64,000 bases of DNA from contig JADJQR010000001.1 in NCBI GenBank assembly GCA_016712675.1, positions 3,100,001 through 3,164,000 on the forward strand, in the 5' to 3' direction. Position numbers and translations under genes: made by a program. The notes under the pieces were generated by a model, which saw nothing but the letters and a program-made list of their open reading frames with translations, searched no databases and was not told the DNA's origin. The stretch comes from a bacterium. GTDB taxonomy: Bacteria > Krumholzibacteriota > Krumholzibacteriia > LZORAL124-64-63. Positions 54,369-63,882 of this stretch are shown in pieces (within the stretch, counting starts at the first letter, position 1; every line of letters begins with the position of its first letter).

Positions 54369-55291
54369 CAGTACACCTCCCGCCGCGAGACGCGATCATA
54401 GCCGCGCACGATCAGCATCAGGACCAGGAAGATGAAGACGCTGAACGCCGCGGCATAGCCGTAGCGGTAGTAGAAGAACGCGGCCTTGTAGACGTAGGTC
54501 ACCAGGATGTGCGTCTTGTCGGCTGGCAGGCCCTGGTCGGTGACCAGCCAGATGACGTTGAGGTTGTTGAACGTCCAGATGGTGCCCAGCACCAGCGCGG
54601 GCAGCAGCACCGGCTTGAGCATCGGCAGCGTGATCCGGAAGAAGCGGCGCACCGGCCCCGCACCGTCGATGCGCGCCGCCTCGTACAGTTCCTGCGGGAT
54701 GCTCTGCAGGCCGCCCAGCGCGATCACCATGATGAACGGGAAGCCCAGCCAGATGTTGGTGATGGTGGGCGCCATGAAGGCCCAGAACTCGCTGCTGAAC
54801 CAGGGGACCGGTTGGACGCCGACCTTCGCCAGCAGCTGGTTGATGACGCCGTACTCGACGTTGAACATGCCACGCCAGGTCAGGGCGCTGATGTACTGGG
54901 GCATGGCCCAGGGCAGGATCAGCAGCGCGCGGTACAGGCCGCGGGCGGGCAGCTTCCGGTTCAGCAGCAGCGCGGCGCCCAGGCCCAACGTGAAGTGGAA
55001 GACGAGGTTGACCGCCGTCCAGGCGAAGGTCTTGCCGAAGATGCGGTAGAACTCGTTCTGCGCCAGCGCGGCGCCCCACTGCGACGGCGGCCGCGCGAAC
55101 GGCTCGACGATCATCCCGAGGATCTTCGCGAAGTGGTCCAGGCCCTGGAACGACGGGTCCTGGAAGTGGAACATGTTCCAGTTGGTCAGCGAGATCCAGA
55201 GGTTGAACAGGAACGGGTACGCGACGACGCCAGCCAGCACCAGCAGCGACGGCAGCAGGAACCACAGGGCCAGGCCGCGGCGTCCCTTCAT
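54368..55291 (-). CDS. Sugar ABC transporter permease, MalF type
   Basis: 307 residues with six membrane helices: 'RGLALWFLLPSLLVLAGVVAYPFLFNLWISLTNW' at the start, a family-typical 'LLILPWAMPQYISALTWRGMFN', and the EAA loop 'SIPQELYEAARIDGAGPVRRFFRITLPML'. It works with MalG for uptake of an oligosaccharide. ATG 55291 overlaps the stop of the substrate-binding gene (ATGA), so translation is coupled; the longer reading upstream lies inside that gene. Confidence 0.88.
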   Translation of the reverse strand: MKGRRGLALWFLLPSLLVLAGVVAYPFLFNLWISLTNWNMFHFQDPSFQGLDHFAKILGMIVEPFARPPSQWGAALAQNEFYRIFGKTFAWTAVNLVFHFTLGLGAALLLNRKLPARGLYRALLILPWAMPQYISALTWRGMFNVEYGVINQLLAKVGVQPVPWFSSEFWAFMAPTITNIWLGFPFIMVIALGGLQSIPQELYEAARIDGAGPVRRFFRITLPMLKPVLLPALVLGTIWTFNNLNVIWLVTDQGLPADKTHILVTYVYKAAFFYYRYGYAAAFSVFIFLVLMLIVRGYDRVSRREVY

Positions 55292-56571
55292 TCGTGCATC
55301 ACCTCGATCGTCTCGACCGCGCGCGCCTGCATCGCGGCCGCGGCGGCCGCCGGCTCCAGTTCGCCGTTCATGACGCTCTGGTAGAACGGCCGCATGGCGT
55401 CCCAGACCGCGCGCATCTCCGGCACGATCGGCATCAGGCGGCCCTTGGCGATCTGGTCGCGGCTGGCGATCATCGCCGGGTCGCTCTGCAGTTCCGGCGC
55501 GGCGGCGGCCGTCAGGTCGCCCGGCTGCACGCCCAGCTTGCGCGCCAGGTCCAGTTGCACCTCGGGGCCGGTGAGCCAGGACAGCAGGGCCGCCGTGCAG
55601 GTGGCGGTGGCCGGATCCAGGTAGCGGTTGATGCTGTAGCACTTGGCCGAGGTGAAGGGCGCCGGCCAAGTTCCGGTGCCGCTGACCATCGGCAGGGGCG
55701 CCAGGGCGACCTCGATGCCGACCTCGCGGTAGCCCTGCCAGGACCAGGGCCCGTTGATGATGTACGCCGCGCGGCCTTCCTTGAAGATGGTGTCGGCCAG
55801 CGGGTAGTCGCACTCCAGCGGCACGACGCGGGCCTGCTTGAGCCCGGACAGGAAGCCGAGGGCCTGCGCCATCGCCGGCGTGTCGAGGGTGGGCCGGGCC
55901 TGGTCATCCATGACGCCGCCGCCGAACCCGCCCACCCAGGGCACCAGCCAGAACGGCTCCAGCAGGTTGAACACCAGGCCGTACTGCTCCGGCTTGCCGT
56001 CGCCGTCGCGGTCGACCGTCAGCTCGCGCAGTTGCCGCAGCCAGGTGTCCGTGTCGGTGGCGATGCTGTCGACCAGTGCGCGGTTGGCCACCAGCGTCAG
56101 GTGGTTGCCGACCTGGTCGGGCAGGCCCCAGACGCGGCCATTCAGGGTCGGCAGGGCTTCCGGCTGGAAGCGGGCCAGTTCGGAAGCCCCCCCCGGCAGC
56201 GCGTCGATGGGCATCAGCAGCCCCATGATCGAATAGGGACCGATCTTGTCCGACGGGCCGTAGACCAGGTTCGGACCGCCGAAGGCCAGGGCCGCGGTCT
56301 GGAACTGGGTCTGGAGATCCTCGACGCGATAATGAACACGCTCGATCGAAAATCCGGCGAATTCCGGGTGGTTCGCCCGGAACTGGGCCACGTGCTCGTC
56401 GAACAGCACCTGTTCCTGGGGATCCATCTGCTCCCAGACCACGACGGTGCGGGAGCGGTCGGAACGGGAGCAGCCGCCGGCTGCGGGCAGCAGCGCCGAC
56501 AGCAACGCCGCGACCGCAAGGGCGGCGGCGGGAGCCCGGGATGGGGATAAGGGTGCGCGCCGTGGTTCCAT
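55288..56571 (-). CDS. Extracellular sugar-binding lipoprotein, MalE type
   Basis: 427 residues. Signal with lipobox LLPAAGGC (Cys34), then 'TVVVWEQMDPQEQVLFDEHVAQF', an internal 'DKIGPYSIMGLLMPID', 'GLPDQVGNHLTLVANRAL' and 'AAYIINGPWSWQGYREVGIEVALAPLP', which are classic MalE/SBP family 1 features. Long Trp/Tyr-containing loops fit an oligosaccharide. First gene of the three-gene operon, divergent from the 2091-residue surface protein (137 bases apart). Substrate unknown; a maltodextrin would fit with the GH57-like enzyme, but the two loci are 20 kb apart. Confidence 0.88.
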   Translation of the reverse strand: MEPRRAPLSPSRAPAAALAVAALLSALLPAAGGCSRSDRSRTVVVWEQMDPQEQVLFDEHVAQFRANHPEFAGFSIERVHYRVEDLQTQFQTAALAFGGPNLVYGPSDKIGPYSIMGLLMPIDALPGGASELARFQPEALPTLNGRVWGLPDQVGNHLTLVANRALVDSIATDTDTWLRQLRELTVDRDGDGKPEQYGLVFNLLEPFWLVPWVGGFGGGVMDDQARPTLDTPAMAQALGFLSGLKQARVVPLECDYPLADTIFKEGRAAYIINGPWSWQGYREVGIEVALAPLPMVSGTGTWPAPFTSAKCYSINRYLDPATATCTAALLSWLTGPEVQLDLARKLGVQPGDLTAAAAPELQSDPAMIASRDQIAKGRLMPIVPEMRAVWDAMRPFYQSVMNGELEPAAAAAAMQARAVETIEVMHE

Positions 56572-56671
56572 GGCGGCGGACGTTACACCGAATCGGGCGC
56601 GCCAACAACCTCGCAGGCGGCGCCGTCAGCGGCATCCTGACGGGGTCGCGCACATTCACTGGGCTTGGGGA

Positions 56672-56701
56672 TTGAATCGGACCCCCCCTATCGCTTACCT
56701 T
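56672..56701 (+). promoter_or_regulatory. Candidate promoter giving a leaderless mRNA
   Basis: TTGAAT (56672-56677), 18-base spacer, TACCTT (56696-56701). A transcript would begin about 7 bases downstream, at the ATG at 56709, where no Shine-Dalgarno exists. Confidence 0.4.
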
Positions 56702-56708
56702 CCGCCCC

Positions 56709-59700
56709 ATGAGTACCAGAAACCAGCGGCGCTCCGCGCCCCACGCGGCCCCCGGCGGGGGTCTTATCACGTTCGCCCTGTTCCTCGCGGTAGCCCTGGC
56801 AGGCGCGCCGCCGGCGGGCGCGGTCCCCTACCACACGCCGATCGTCGATGGCGTGATCACCGGCAACGGCACCGATTGGGATGCCGCAGATCGGGTGGTG
56901 GATGACAGCGCCGACGACCTGCTGACACGCACCGCCAATGTGCGCCGGATCTGGCTGACCTGGAATGCGACGAACCTCTACGTGGGCCTCACCTACCAGG
57001 ATGTCGGTCCGACCGAAGCGCTGACGGTGTATCTGGACCTGGACCGCGGCGTCGGCCCCTCGAACGCGGCCGCGCTCGACTCGCTGCCGGCCAACGTCTC
57101 CATGCCCCCCGGCCATCACATCGATTTTGTCGTCGGCCGCACCGCGGCATACGGCCATCCCGGCGGCAATCCCAGCGTGTTCCGGGTCACTGCGGCGGAC
57201 GGATCCGTCCAGCTGGTCAACAGTCTCGTGACGATCGCCCAGGGAGCAAACACTGGCACGACGCCCGAGAGCAAGACCCGCTTCCCCCTTTGGCTCAACG
57301 CCGAGATCGCCATCCCCTGGTCGGTGCTCTACCCCGATCTGGGCGGAAAGGTGCCCACTCGCGCTGTGATCAAGGCGGTTGCTTTCATCGGACGGGGCGA
57401 TCCGACGCGCAATGGCCTCGACCCTGCACCGAGCAACGCCGGGTTCGACGGCGGCACCGGCGCGGTGACGTTGACATCGCTGCACGCGTCGGTGATCGAC
57501 ATCGACGCGGATGGGGTGCCCGATCCGGCTAACGCGTCCATCGGCGGCACGGCGGACCTTCCTGCCGACGACGGCACCGCTCCCCTGACCGTCACCGCCG
57601 AATTGACCGGATTCGCGGGCCGCGAGCCGGGTGCGCCACTCAGCAGCGTGACCACGGCCGCCGGCGTACGCAACTGGACGTTGCCACGCCTGCCGGCGGG
57701 CACATATCGCGTGACGACGATGGCGAATGGCTATTTCGCCAGCGTGCGCACCGTGGAGGTCGCGGCCGGCGCGACAGTGACCGGCATCGACCAGACATTG
57801 GTGAAAGCCACCGCGATCCGCGGCACGGTCTCCTTCGCCTCGGGTCCGGGCGGCGCCGGATCGGTGGAGTTGCGCGGCCAAGGCGGCGCGGTACTGGGCA
57901 CGCACGCCTTCACGGCTGCTGGGGGACCCTTCGTCTTCTACGTTGAAGACGGCGGGGACTTCACGCTTGCGGCTTCCGCCGCAACCTATATGCCGCTTGT
58001 CACCCCGATCACGGTGACGACCGGGGTCGACTACGACGCGGCTGAGTTGACGATGGAAAGGCAGACGCGCATCGCCGGTTCCGTGGGATTCGCCGAACTG
58101 GCAGGAGGGCAGGGCCGCAACGGCTCGGTCTTCTTCCGCTCCGGGAATGGCGCTCCCATCGATACGCTCGGGTTCCCGTTCAACGGCGGCGATTTCGAGT
58201 TCTTCACCCCCGCCGGCGGTACATTCAACCTGTACATCGAGACGCTGCCGCCGATCTACGTGGAAGTGGACACGACGTTCGCGGTGACGGCCGGCCAGGA
58301 TATCATCGACCTGGACTTCGCCCTGATCCTCAAGACGCGGGTCGCCGGCCATATCGGATTCGCTGAACTGGTGGAAGGACACGGCGAGCCCGGGACCGTT
58401 TCGTTCCGCACGCGGACCGGAACGCTGCTGGACTCGACCGACTTCCCGGCCAGCGGCGGCGACTACGAGTTCTTCATCGGGGTCAGCGGGGATTACCGCC
58501 TCGGCGTCGAGACGCTTCCGCCTCATTACGTCGAAATCGACACGACCGTCGCGGTGACGACCGGGAACGACATCACGGACCTCGATTTCGATCTTGTCCT
58601 GAAGGCCCGCGTGCGGGGCGACATCGCGTTCGACGGACCGAACGCCGCCGGCATCGGCCGCCTGTGGGACAGCCGCGGCGTCATGCGCGACTCGGTGCTG
58701 TTCGACGCGGCGGGCGACACCTTCGGCTTCTTCCTTGAGCCGGGCGCCTTCCGTCTCGAACTCCAGGCGACCGGGTACGTGCCGCGCTCCGGGACGTTCA
58801 ACGTCACGACGGAGGACATCTCGCTGGGTACCCTGGATCTTGCTGCCGTGCGGGCCACGCATCTCGAGATCATCGGCAGGGATGATGCGTCGCTGCCCGA
58901 GGCCCGCGCGACCTTCTGGAACATCGCTGCCGGCAACCGCTTCACGAGCAGCGAGATACGATTGGCGGCACGGGACGAAGCCGGACGCGACGACATCTAC
59001 GACCTCGACGGCCAACTGGCGAATTTCCGCCTGACGGCGCGCAAGATGGACGATCTGTCACCGGCCCGCGGCCGGCCCCAGTTCTATCGGGATGGAAGCG
59101 AGGCATCCGTCGACTCCGTGGTCGATTTCACCAACGGGCGGGCCAGCTTCTGGATGAGCGACACTGCGGTCGAGGTGTTGCGGGTCTACCTGGCGCAGCC
59201 GCAGAAGGAACCCATCGCCGGCCGCATCATCGTGGCCTTCCAGGATCCCCAGCCAGTCACCGTCGTGCTGACCACCTCGCGCGACACACTGGTCGCCGGT
59301 GATACCGAGACACTGCGCATCGACGCGCAGCTCTACGACTCGGCCGACAAACCAAGTCGCGAGCCCGACGTGCCCATAGCTTTCTCGGTCGCCGCCGGTT
59401 CGAGCGGCGTCGGCCAGTTCGCGACCACCACCGTGTTGACGAACGGTGAAGGCCAGGCCACGGGGCACTTTTCGGCGACCGGCGCCGGGACGATCCACGC
59501 GACCGCAACCGTGATCTTCGCGGGCGCTACCCTTGCCGTGCGCGGCAACGCGTTGGACGGGACCGAAGGCCATTTGCCGCTGATCGTCGTGCCAGGTGCC
59601 ACGGCCGGATGGCGGCTGGCGGTCGGCTCGCCGCTCACCGGCCTCGGGACGCCCGTCCCGGTCACCGCGCTTCCGGTCGATGCCTGGGACAATTTCACCG

Positions 59701-62700
59701 GTGAGACGGGGCTGACCGCCGAATTCGCCGTCGATCCGCCCGGCCTCGGGACCGTGGTCCCCGGTACGGTCACGACCGCAGAGGACGGACGCGCGCTGGC
59801 GACGTTCCAACCGGCAGGGGCTTCCGGGTTCGCGACGCTGACCGCGTCGGGATCCGGCCTGGCAGGCGACGAGGCGTTGCTGCAGGTCCGGGATGTCCTG
59901 GTGATCCCTGATGCCGCGTGGCCCGATGAGCCGGCCATGCACCGGACCTTCGAGACCACCGACCTGACGGCGCTGGTCGTCGACAACGATCCCACCGGCT
60001 TGAACCTGGAGATCCCGTTCAAGAGCAGCTGGAGCGGTCTGCAGTTGCACGTGATCTTTGAAACGAAATTCGACGCGGCCGGCGCCACGAGGGACCCTTT
60101 CGACCAGCCGGTCAACTACGCGCACCCACATCGGCCGGACTTCGCCCTGACCATCAAGTACTCGGCCAACGACTACGGAGATTTCCGCCGCTGGAGTCCC
60201 ACGGTGCAGTCTCCTGGTTGGGAACGGTGGAATAGCAGCACCGGCGAGTACATCGCCGGCCATGACGATGCCAACAACATCCAGTCGACCTGGGTGCGCA
60301 AACTGGCTGACCGCGTTCTCGTGCGCGTGCCTTGGACGCCCTTCGGCGCTGCTCCCGATTCGCTCCGCCTGCAGCTCTACCTGACGCAGGAAGACGGCGT
60401 GAAGCGGGCGGCTTTCGACTCGGCCCCGCAGGACGCCACGCTCAACCTGACGTTCGACCCCGGCAACCCGCAGCCCGGCGACTGGGATACGGCCCTCGGT
60501 CCCACCACGCTGCAGGTCTGGGGCCCGACGTATACGGTGAAGAAGGACTTCCCGACACCGCCGACCATGAGCGCTGCCACGGCCACGCCGGCGAGCCTCC
60601 TGGCGGGCGAACCGGTGACGCTCTCGGTCCACGTGGCGGACGCCGGTGACGGAATCGGGGACGTGCTGGCCGACCTTTCGACGCTGGGTGGCAGTGCGGC
60701 GCTGCGCCTGTACGACGACGGGCTCAGCGGACATGGCGACCTTGCGGCCGGTGACGGGGTCCATTCGAACGCCGCCCTGATCCCGGTTGGCAACCCAGGT
60801 GGCGAGCAGATCATCACGTTCCGCGCCTGGGACGCCGAGAACGCGTTGTCCGCGTCCGCCTCGGCAACCGTGGACGTGACCGCCATCGTCGAACCTATCA
60901 TCCAGGAGCCCGATGCCGTTGGCGACGACCACGGGCCCAACCAGCCCGGCGCCCAACGCAAGTTCGTGACCTACCCGACGAACATCGCCTTCGTGCCAGG
61001 TGCGTTCGATCTCACCGGCCTGACCATCTACGAGACTGTCGCCGTTGTCGGCGGCGAGTCGGTGCCGATGATCGCGTTCCAGGTCGGAATCGGGGATCTC
61101 CCGGATCCGAACGACCCCGGCATGGCGGATTGGAGCCCGCTATACGCCGAACTGAACATCCAGAAGATCGATATCCTCATCGACAGCGGACCCGGAGGTG
61201 CCACCGCCAGCCTGCCCAATCGGGGGGCGGCCTTCCAGCGCTGGGATGCCTGGGATTACGCCGTGATCATGGACGGCTGGTACAAGGCCGTGATCCCGTC
61301 ATTCGGTCAGAATACGATCGATTCCTGGCGCGCCAACGCGCTGCGTGGCGACCGGGACATCCTGCTCTTCGGTGACCCCGACGCCAACACCGTCACCGCG
61401 CTGGTCTCCAGGACCGCGCTCGGCAACCCCACCGCCGAGCAGATCGGCTCCTGGGACATCGTGGTCTGCATGGCCAGCCACGATTTCGGCGGCGAGGAAG
61501 TGCTGGGCGGCATCCGCTGGATCAACGAGGGTCGCAGCGAATGGAACTTCGGCGGCGGCGAAAACGGCGACCGCGACTCGAACCTCGTGGACCTCCTGTT
61601 GTTGCCCGGCTCCGGGCACACGCCGGGCAGGGCGCAGGAGGAGATGCTCGACTACGATTCCGAACCTGCGCAGAGACGCCTGGCCGACCGTCTGACGCCG
61701 GTGGCCATCGAGATGTCCAGCTTCGAGGACACCGGCCCGCCGGTGATCGATACCGGAGGCAAGGGTTCGGCAGTGACAACGGTGGCTCCGCTCGAGGCAG
61801 CCCCGTTGGCGCTGGCCTTCCGCATCACGGATGACAACCGAGTCGAACGTGCCGAGTTCCGCTACCGCGCCACCAGCTTCGCCGGGGACGGCTGGCAGCG
61901 TACGGTGCCACTCGGCTATCTGGGCAACGACATCTGGGTGATCGACGTGCTGCCGAGTTTTCTCGACTCGCTGCTCGCCTCCCCGATCGATTCAACACGG
62001 TACATCGAGTTCGAGATCGAGGCCGCAGACCCGGAACCGAGCAATCAGCCGACGGTCTCGCCCGTCACGACGTTGCAGATCCTGCCCGAGGCGGGATGTC
62101 GGCGCGTCTCCGCTTCGCTCGCCGCGAAGAACGTCGGGCTTCTGCAGGTGGACGGCTCGCAGGTGAAGGTCCCCGAACGCCTGCGCGAGCAGCTCTTGTC
62201 CCGTCATGTGGCCCGAGCCTGGGCCGGCGATGTGGTCTCTCCCGACACGATGGGCTCGCACGTGGCGCTGACGTGGGACCTCTGCGTGGCCCCTGCCGGC
62301 CTCGGCGGGCAACCGACCGTGCCCGCCGGCGTCCCGCTGGGGATCTTCCGCGAGGTGACACTGGCGACCGTGGACGATCTCGGCGGCAGGCTCGAATACC
62401 ACGGCGAGTTGCCGGGCACCGCGGAGCTCAGCCTGCACTACCCGCAGGCGTGGCTGCCGGCGGGCGCCGAGGAACAGCATGTCGCACTCTACCGGTACGT
62501 CCCCGCTTCCGGTCGCTGGTTGCTGTTGGGTGGCAACGTAACCGGGACCGGCAACAATGTGACGGCGACCATCAGCCAAACCGGCACGTACGGCCTGTTC
62601 CTGACCGACGCCGTGGCTGCCACCGCCGGCGAGGTGCTGTCGGGCATCACGATCTCGCCGAACCCCTTCTCCCCAAACGGCGACGGCCTCTACGACGACA

Positions 62701-62984
62701 CCAACATCAGCTTCTTCCTGGACCGCGAGGCGACGGTCACGGTCGAGATCTACGACATCACGGGCGTGCGCCGCGCGCTGTTGACCGAGACCTTCCCCTA
62801 CGCCGGCACCGATCTCAACGACCCGACGCCGCGGCGCGTACCGGGCCTCATCTGGGACGGCCGCACCGACAACGGAGAGTTCGTGCCGTACGGCATCTAC
62901 ATCCTGCGCGTGATCGCGACCTACAACCAGGCCGGGGGCACGCGGACCATCCGCAGCAACCATACCGTGGCGGTGATCCGATGA
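56709..62984 (+). CDS. Giant exported surface protein with DOMON-type, carboxypeptidase-regulatory-like and sorting domains
   Basis: 2091 residues. Signal peptide 1-39. N-terminal lectin-like region (~40-250) with 'PIVDGVITGNGTDWDAADRVVDDSADD' (DOMON/CBM9-like). Four carboxypeptidase-regulatory-like beta repeats at about 365-718 ('VAGHIGFAELVEGHGEPGTVSFRTRTG'), BIG-like domains at ~820-1060, then a second lectin-like part around 1070-1600 containing glucodextranase-C-like 'MIAFQVGIGDLPDPND' and 'FRITDDNRVERAEFRYRA'. The end holds 'ISPNPFSPNGDGLYDDTNISFFL', a CHU_C/FlgD-like sorting region. The ATG has no ribosome site (see promoter entry). Its stop overlaps the next start (ATGA), coupling it to a PorV-like gene. 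Function unknown, possibly glucan binding. Confidence 0.75.
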   Translation: MSTRNQRRSAPHAAPGGGLITFALFLAVALAGAPPAGAVPYHTPIVDGVITGNGTDWDAADRVVDDSADDLLTRTANVRRIWLTWNATNLYVGLTYQDVGPTEALTVYLDLDRGVGPSNAAALDSLPANVSMPPGHHIDFVVGRTAAYGHPGGNPSVFRVTAADGSVQLVNSLVTIAQGANTGTTPESKTRFPLWLNAEIAIPWSVLYPDLGGKVPTRAVIKAVAFIGRGDPTRNGLDPAPSNAGFDGGTGAVTLTSLHASVIDIDADGVPDPANASIGGTADLPADDGTAPLTVTAELTGFAGREPGAPLSSVTTAAGVRNWTLPRLPAGTYRVTTMANGYFASVRTVEVAAGATVTGIDQTLVKATAIRGTVSFASGPGGAGSVELRGQGGAVLGTHAFTAAGGPFVFYVEDGGDFTLAASAATYMPLVTPITVTTGVDYDAAELTMERQTRIAGSVGFAELAGGQGRNGSVFFRSGNGAPIDTLGFPFNGGDFEFFTPAGGTFNLYIETLPPIYVEVDTTFAVTAGQDIIDLDFALILKTRVAGHIGFAELVEGHGEPGTVSFRTRTGTLLDSTDFPASGGDYEFFIGVSGDYRLGVETLPPHYVEIDTTVAVTTGNDITDLDFDLVLKARVRGDIAFDGPNAAGIGRLWDSRGVMRDSVLFDAAGDTFGFFLEPGAFRLELQATGYVPRSGTFNVTTEDISLGTLDLAAVRATHLEIIGRDDASLPEARATFWNIAAGNRFTSSEIRLAARDEAGRDDIYDLDGQLANFRLTARKMDDLSPARGRPQFYRDGSEASVDSVVDFTNGRASFWMSDTAVEVLRVYLAQPQKEPIAGRIIVAFQDPQPVTVVLTTSRDTLVAGDTETLRIDAQLYDSADKPSREPDVPIAFSVAAGSSGVGQFATTTVLTNGEGQATGHFSATGAGTIHATATVIFAGATLAVRGNALDGTEGHLPLIVVPGATAGWRLAVGSPLTGLGTPVPVTALPVDAWDNFTGETGLTAEFAVDPPGLGTVVPGTVTTAEDGRALATFQPAGASGFATLTASGSGLAGDEALLQVRDVLVIPDAAWPDEPAMHRTFETTDLTALVVDNDPTGLNLEIPFKSSWSGLQLHVIFETKFDAAGATRDPFDQPVNYAHPHRPDFALTIKYSANDYGDFRRWSPTVQSPGWERWNSSTGEYIAGHDDANNIQSTWVRKLADRVLVRVPWTPFGAAPDSLRLQLYLTQEDGVKRAAFDSAPQDATLNLTFDPGNPQPGDWDTALGPTTLQVWGPTYTVKKDFPTPPTMSAATATPASLLAGEPVTLSVHVADAGDGIGDVLADLSTLGGSAALRLYDDGLSGHGDLAAGDGVHSNAALIPVGNPGGEQIITFRAWDAENALSASASATVDVTAIVEPIIQEPDAVGDDHGPNQPGAQRKFVTYPTNIAFVPGAFDLTGLTIYETVAVVGGESVPMIAFQVGIGDLPDPNDPGMADWSPLYAELNIQKIDILIDSGPGGATASLPNRGAAFQRWDAWDYAVIMDGWYKAVIPSFGQNTIDSWRANALRGDRDILLFGDPDANTVTALVSRTALGNPTAEQIGSWDIVVCMASHDFGGEEVLGGIRWINEGRSEWNFGGGENGDRDSNLVDLLLLPGSGHTPGRAQEEMLDYDSEPAQRRLADRLTPVAIEMSSFEDTGPPVIDTGGKGSAVTTVAPLEAAPLALAFRITDDNRVERAEFRYRATSFAGDGWQRTVPLGYLGNDIWVIDVLPSFLDSLLASPIDSTRYIEFEIEAADPEPSNQPTVSPVTTLQILPEAGCRRVSASLAAKNVGLLQVDGSQVKVPERLREQLLSRHVARAWAGDVVSPDTMGSHVALTWDLCVAPAGLGGQPTVPAGVPLGIFREVTLATVDDLGGRLEYHGELPGTAELSLHYPQAWLPAGAEEQHVALYRYVPASGRWLLLGGNVTGTGNNVTATISQTGTYGLFLTDAVAATAGEVLSGITISPNPFSPNGDGLYDDTNISFFLDREATVTVEIYDITGVRRALLTETFPYAGTDLNDPTPRRVPGLIWDGRTDNGEFVPYGIYILRVIATYNQAGGTRTIRSNHTVAVIR
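57804..58860 (+). repeat. Four tandem beta-sandwich repeats in the giant gene
   Basis: Units of about 260-270 bases (57804, 58066, 58339, 58609) encode related ~90-residue modules with the pattern R-(V/I)-(A/R)-G-x-(V/I)-x-F then F-F-Y/F and ET-x-P-x-Y-V-E-(V/I)-D-T-T. Units 2 and 3 are most alike. Confidence 0.7.
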
Positions 62985-63880
62985 GGCGCGCGCACCTGCA
63001 GGCAGCGCGGCGCTGGGCCGCGGCGGCCGTGGCGGTCCTGGTGCTGGGCGGCACGGCCGACGAGGCCCGGGCCGACTTCCGGTTCCTGGGCATGGGCGCC
63101 CGACCACGGGCAATGGGCTCGGCGTTCGTATCGTTGGCCGACGACGCCAACGCCGCGTTCTGGAACCCTGCGGGGCTGGTGCGTAGCCACCGCTCCGCGC
63201 TCATGCTGACGCGGGCCTGGCTGTACGACACCGATGAGCTGCGCCACGACTACCTGGCCGTCGAGGCGCCGACCTGGCGCAACTGGCACGTTGGAGCCAG
63301 CTGGGTGCGGTTGTCGATCCCCGATCTCTACAACGAAGACCAGATCAACCTCGCGGTCGCTCATGAGCTGCCGTTCGTGCCCGGCCTTTCGGTCGGGATC
63401 ACCGGCAAGCTGTTCCTGCTATCGGCACCCGGCTATGAGCGCTACAACGACCCCTACTACAACGGCGGTGACCACGGCTTCTCGGCGGACCTGGGCCTGC
63501 TCTACGACAGCGGCGGCGCCTGGACCGTTGGCGCCGCCTTCTACAACCTCAAGGGCACCGAGTTGCAGCTGCTGGAGAACACCTCTGATCCGGACCCCGT
63601 GCCCTCGGATTGGGCCGCCGGCGGCAGTTGGCTGTTCCGCGAGACCCTGTTGGTCACCGCCGATGTGCGCAGCCGCGACGGCCAGGCCGGCAACCTGGTC
63701 GTGCACGGCGGCGCCGAGATCTGGTTCTTCGACGCCCTGGTGCTTCGATCGGGACTGGACAGGGGATTGGTGACGATGGGTGCCGGCCTGCAGGACAAGC
63801 ACTGGCAGGCAGATTTCGCCGTCCAGACCGACCGTCGTCTCGGCAACGTGTACCTGCTGTCCTTCACGGTGAGGAAGTGA
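62981..63880 (+). CDS. PorV/PorQ-like outer-membrane protein
   Basis: 299 residues. Signal peptide about 1-31, then 'FRFLGMGARPRAMGSAFVSLADDANAAFWNPAGLV', the signature of the PorV/PorQ/UPF0164 family, followed by alternating beta strands of an outer-membrane barrel ('GLSVGITGKLFLL', 'GGDHGFSADLGLLYDSGGAWTVGAAFYNLKG') and a terminal 'RLGNVYLLSFTVRK'. In Bacteroidota PorV shuttles sorting-tail proteins of the type IX secretion system. ATG 62981 overlaps the TGA of the giant gene (ATGA), suggesting the barrel may serve that protein. The next gene starts three bases after its stop. Confidence 0.8.
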   Translation: MRRAHLQAARRWAAAAVAVLVLGGTADEARADFRFLGMGARPRAMGSAFVSLADDANAAFWNPAGLVRSHRSALMLTRAWLYDTDELRHDYLAVEAPTWRNWHVGASWVRLSIPDLYNEDQINLAVAHELPFVPGLSVGITGKLFLLSAPGYERYNDPYYNGGDHGFSADLGLLYDSGGAWTVGAAFYNLKGTELQLLENTSDPDPVPSDWAAGGSWLFRETLLVTADVRSRDGQAGNLVVHGGAEIWFFDALVLRSGLDRGLVTMGAGLQDKHWQADFAVQTDRRLGNVYLLSFTVRK

Positions 63881-63882
63881 AC

